Assembly (NCBI GenBank): GCA_028689585.1
Contig: JAQVCW010000001.1
Location: 310,001-374,000 of the forward strand
DNA: 64,000 bases
Direction of reading: 5' to 3'
Source of the DNA: Lachnospiraceae bacterium
Lineage (GTDB): Bacteria; Bacillota; Clostridia; Lachnospirales; Lachnospiraceae
Position 1 is the first letter of the stretch, and the number at the start of each line of letters is the position of its first letter. A program made the position numbers and the translations under genes. Below the pieces are notes generated by a model. That model had not been told where the DNA came from and made no database searches. It saw only the letters and a list, made by a program, of their open reading frames with translations. This document shows, piece after piece, positions 62,751-64,000 of this stretch.

Positions 62751-64000
62751 ATGAAGCGCAAACTATATCGGAAGTTTTTCCTCTTTTACTTTATGTTTCT
62801 GGTTCTGAGCGGGATTCTGTTTTTTTCCATCCTGCCCGGTATGTTAAAACAGCATTTTATTAATCAAAAGGCGGCTAATCTTCAGCAGGAAGCGAAATCT
62901 CTCGCCTCCTGCATTTCTATCAGCGGATGCGATTATCAGAATACAGAAGCGGATACGGTATTGAACCTGTTAAACAGCCTGGCCCAGGGGGAAGATTCTG
63001 AAATCTGGCTGACCAATCAAAACGGGCGTATCCTCATGTGCACCCGTCTGTCTTTTCCCATGAGTGCCAAATTGACGATACCCGGGTTTTCCTCCCTGAC
63101 TGCCCACAAGGCATACTGGATGACCGGTAATTTCCAGGGACTTTTCCGTCAGAACATTCTGAGTGTTATCGCACCGGTGACTGCTGTGAACCAGACCACC
63201 GACTACGTCATCATCCACTACGCAATTTCCCAGCTAACGCCGGACATCGATGGAGTACTTAACATCTGCCTCCTTTTTTATATCCTGCTGCTCCTGGCTT
63301 CTCTTATGCTTCCCCTGTTTTTTATCAGCTTTTTTTACCGTCCGCTGGTGAACATCATCCAGACCTCCACCGACTATGCCAACCGCAGTCTGAACCATAT
63401 ACTGCCGGTCACTTCAGATGATGAATTTTCTCATCTGAGTGCAAATCTGAACTACATGGCCCAGGAGATCAACCAGTCCGGTGAATATCAGCGAAAATTT
63501 ATATCCAACATTTCCCACGATTTTCGCTCTCCCCTCACCTCGATCAAGGGCTACGCCGAGGCTCTTCTGGATGGAACCATCCCGAAAGAGGATCAGGAAA
63601 AATACCTGAATATCATCCTTTCCGAGACAGAGCGGCTGACTCAGTTAACCCGGAATATGCTGACGCTGAACAATTTTGATGACCGGGGAACCATGCTGAA
63701 CATTACCGTATTCGATATCAATGAAGTGATCCGCAACGTAGCCGCTTTCTTTGAAATACAATGCCGCAAAAAAGATATGAAACTCTATCTTTCTCTTTCC
63801 TCTCCGCGTCAGAATGTGAAAGGAGACAAAGAAAAAATTCAACAGGTTCTCTACAACCTGCTGGATAATGCCATCAAGTTCAGCTACAATCACTCTTCCA
63901 TCCGCATCACCACCAGCACCAAACGCAAATACGCATTCATTTCCATCAAGGACAGCGGCGAAGGCATTTCCAAAGAAAACCTTCCCAAAATATGGGACCG
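62751..64000 (+). CDS. Sensor histidine kinase, partial (runs off right edge)
   Basis: The first 416 codons of a membrane sensor kinase: transmembrane helix 1 (residues 8-30), an extracytoplasmic domain (about 35-165), helix 2 (about 170-195), HAMP-like linker, HisKA with ISHDFRSPLTSIKGY (phospho-acceptor His near 253), and the N-box of the ATPase (QQVLYNLLDNAIKFSY). DSGEGIS is seen just before the edge. It is the partner of the response regulator at 61849. AAAAGGA precedes ATG 62751. Confidence 0.93.
   Translation, partial: MKRKLYRKFFLFYFMFLVLSGILFFSILPGMLKQHFINQKAANLQQEAKSLASCISISGCDYQNTEADTVLNLLNSLAQGEDSEIWLTNQNGRILMCTRLSFPMSAKLTIPGFSSLTAHKAYWMTGNFQGLFRQNILSVIAPVTAVNQTTDYVIIHYAISQLTPDIDGVLNICLLFYILLLLASLMLPLFFISFFYRPLVNIIQTSTDYANRSLNHILPVTSDDEFSHLSANLNYMAQEINQSGEYQRKFISNISHDFRSPLTSIKGYAEALLDGTIPKEDQEKYLNIILSETERLTQLTRNMLTLNNFDDRGTMLNITVFDINEVIRNVAAFFEIQCRKKDMKLYLSLSSPRQNVKGDKEKIQQVLYNLLDNAIKFSYNHSSIRITTSTKRKYAFISIKDSGEGISKENLPKIWD

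Overview
The window reads as chromosome from a gut-type Clostridia bacterium, most likely Lachnospiraceae. This rests on the conserved block YhaM-like exoribonuclease / RumA / MutS2 / OmpR-type two-component pair at the right end, strong GGAGG ribosome binding sites, many flavodoxin lipoproteins, and a Tn4451-type mobilizable element of the kind common in Clostridiales. No tRNA, rRNA or CRISPR array was recognised. The organism assignment is an inference from gene content.

Layout. (a) 1-1321: start of a GHKL-ATPase gene running off the left edge. (b) 1.4-12.9 kb: a redox island with five flavodoxin, DUF4405 or MATE genes under a LysR regulator, then aldo/keto reductases, an SDR with its own divergent LysR, and a TetR-aldo/keto reductase pair with twin operators. 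Several of these genes are decaying: one flavodoxin lacks its C-terminus, one has lost its lipobox cysteine and carries a frameshifted remnant. (c) 13-20 kb: a graveyard of prophage pieces (recombinase, terminase and portal fragments) holding an intact Fic gene, a truncated HNH gene, AlbA_2/Schlafen-type ATPases and a secreted-protein gene broken by an in-frame TGA. (d) 20.2-24.8 kb: a tight five-gene operon of FMN/ferredoxin protein, OpuC-type ABC transporter, zinc macrodomain and class M sirtuin, behind a promoter with two identical-format palindromes. (e) 25.1-26.2 kb: a second Fic gene with its own palindromic operators.

(f) 26.44-39.87 kb: a 13.4-kb integrative mobilizable element inserted in a MATE gene whose two halves lie on either side, so both ends can be placed to within 2 bp. 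It has a TnpX-type serine recombinase split by a 2.5-kb group II intron, then TnpV, an AT-rich TetR/pentapeptide cargo pair, sigma-like regulators, a MobA/MobL relaxase, replication genes, TnpW and a second cargo pair (ParA-like ATPase plus a 126-aa partner). (g) 41-46.9 kb: flavin reductase-type genes with Crp-like and HxlR regulators, and an XRE plus RhuM/Doc pair. (h) 46.9-53.5 kb: two tandem hybrid histidine kinases sharing near-identical 3' modules, and a third kinase gene collapsed by internal deletion. (i) 53.5-56.5 kb: a phage-type small protein and an AT-rich restriction-endonuclease/STAND ATPase, a likely anti-phage gene. (j) 56.9-64 kb: conserved housekeeping genes and a two-component system cut by the right edge.

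Main points for follow-up: the fully delimited element with its intron-split recombinase and two cargo pairs; the compact REase-STAND protein; the sirtuin/macrodomain operon joined to a quaternary-amine-type transporter; and Fic genes each associated with private repeated palindromes.
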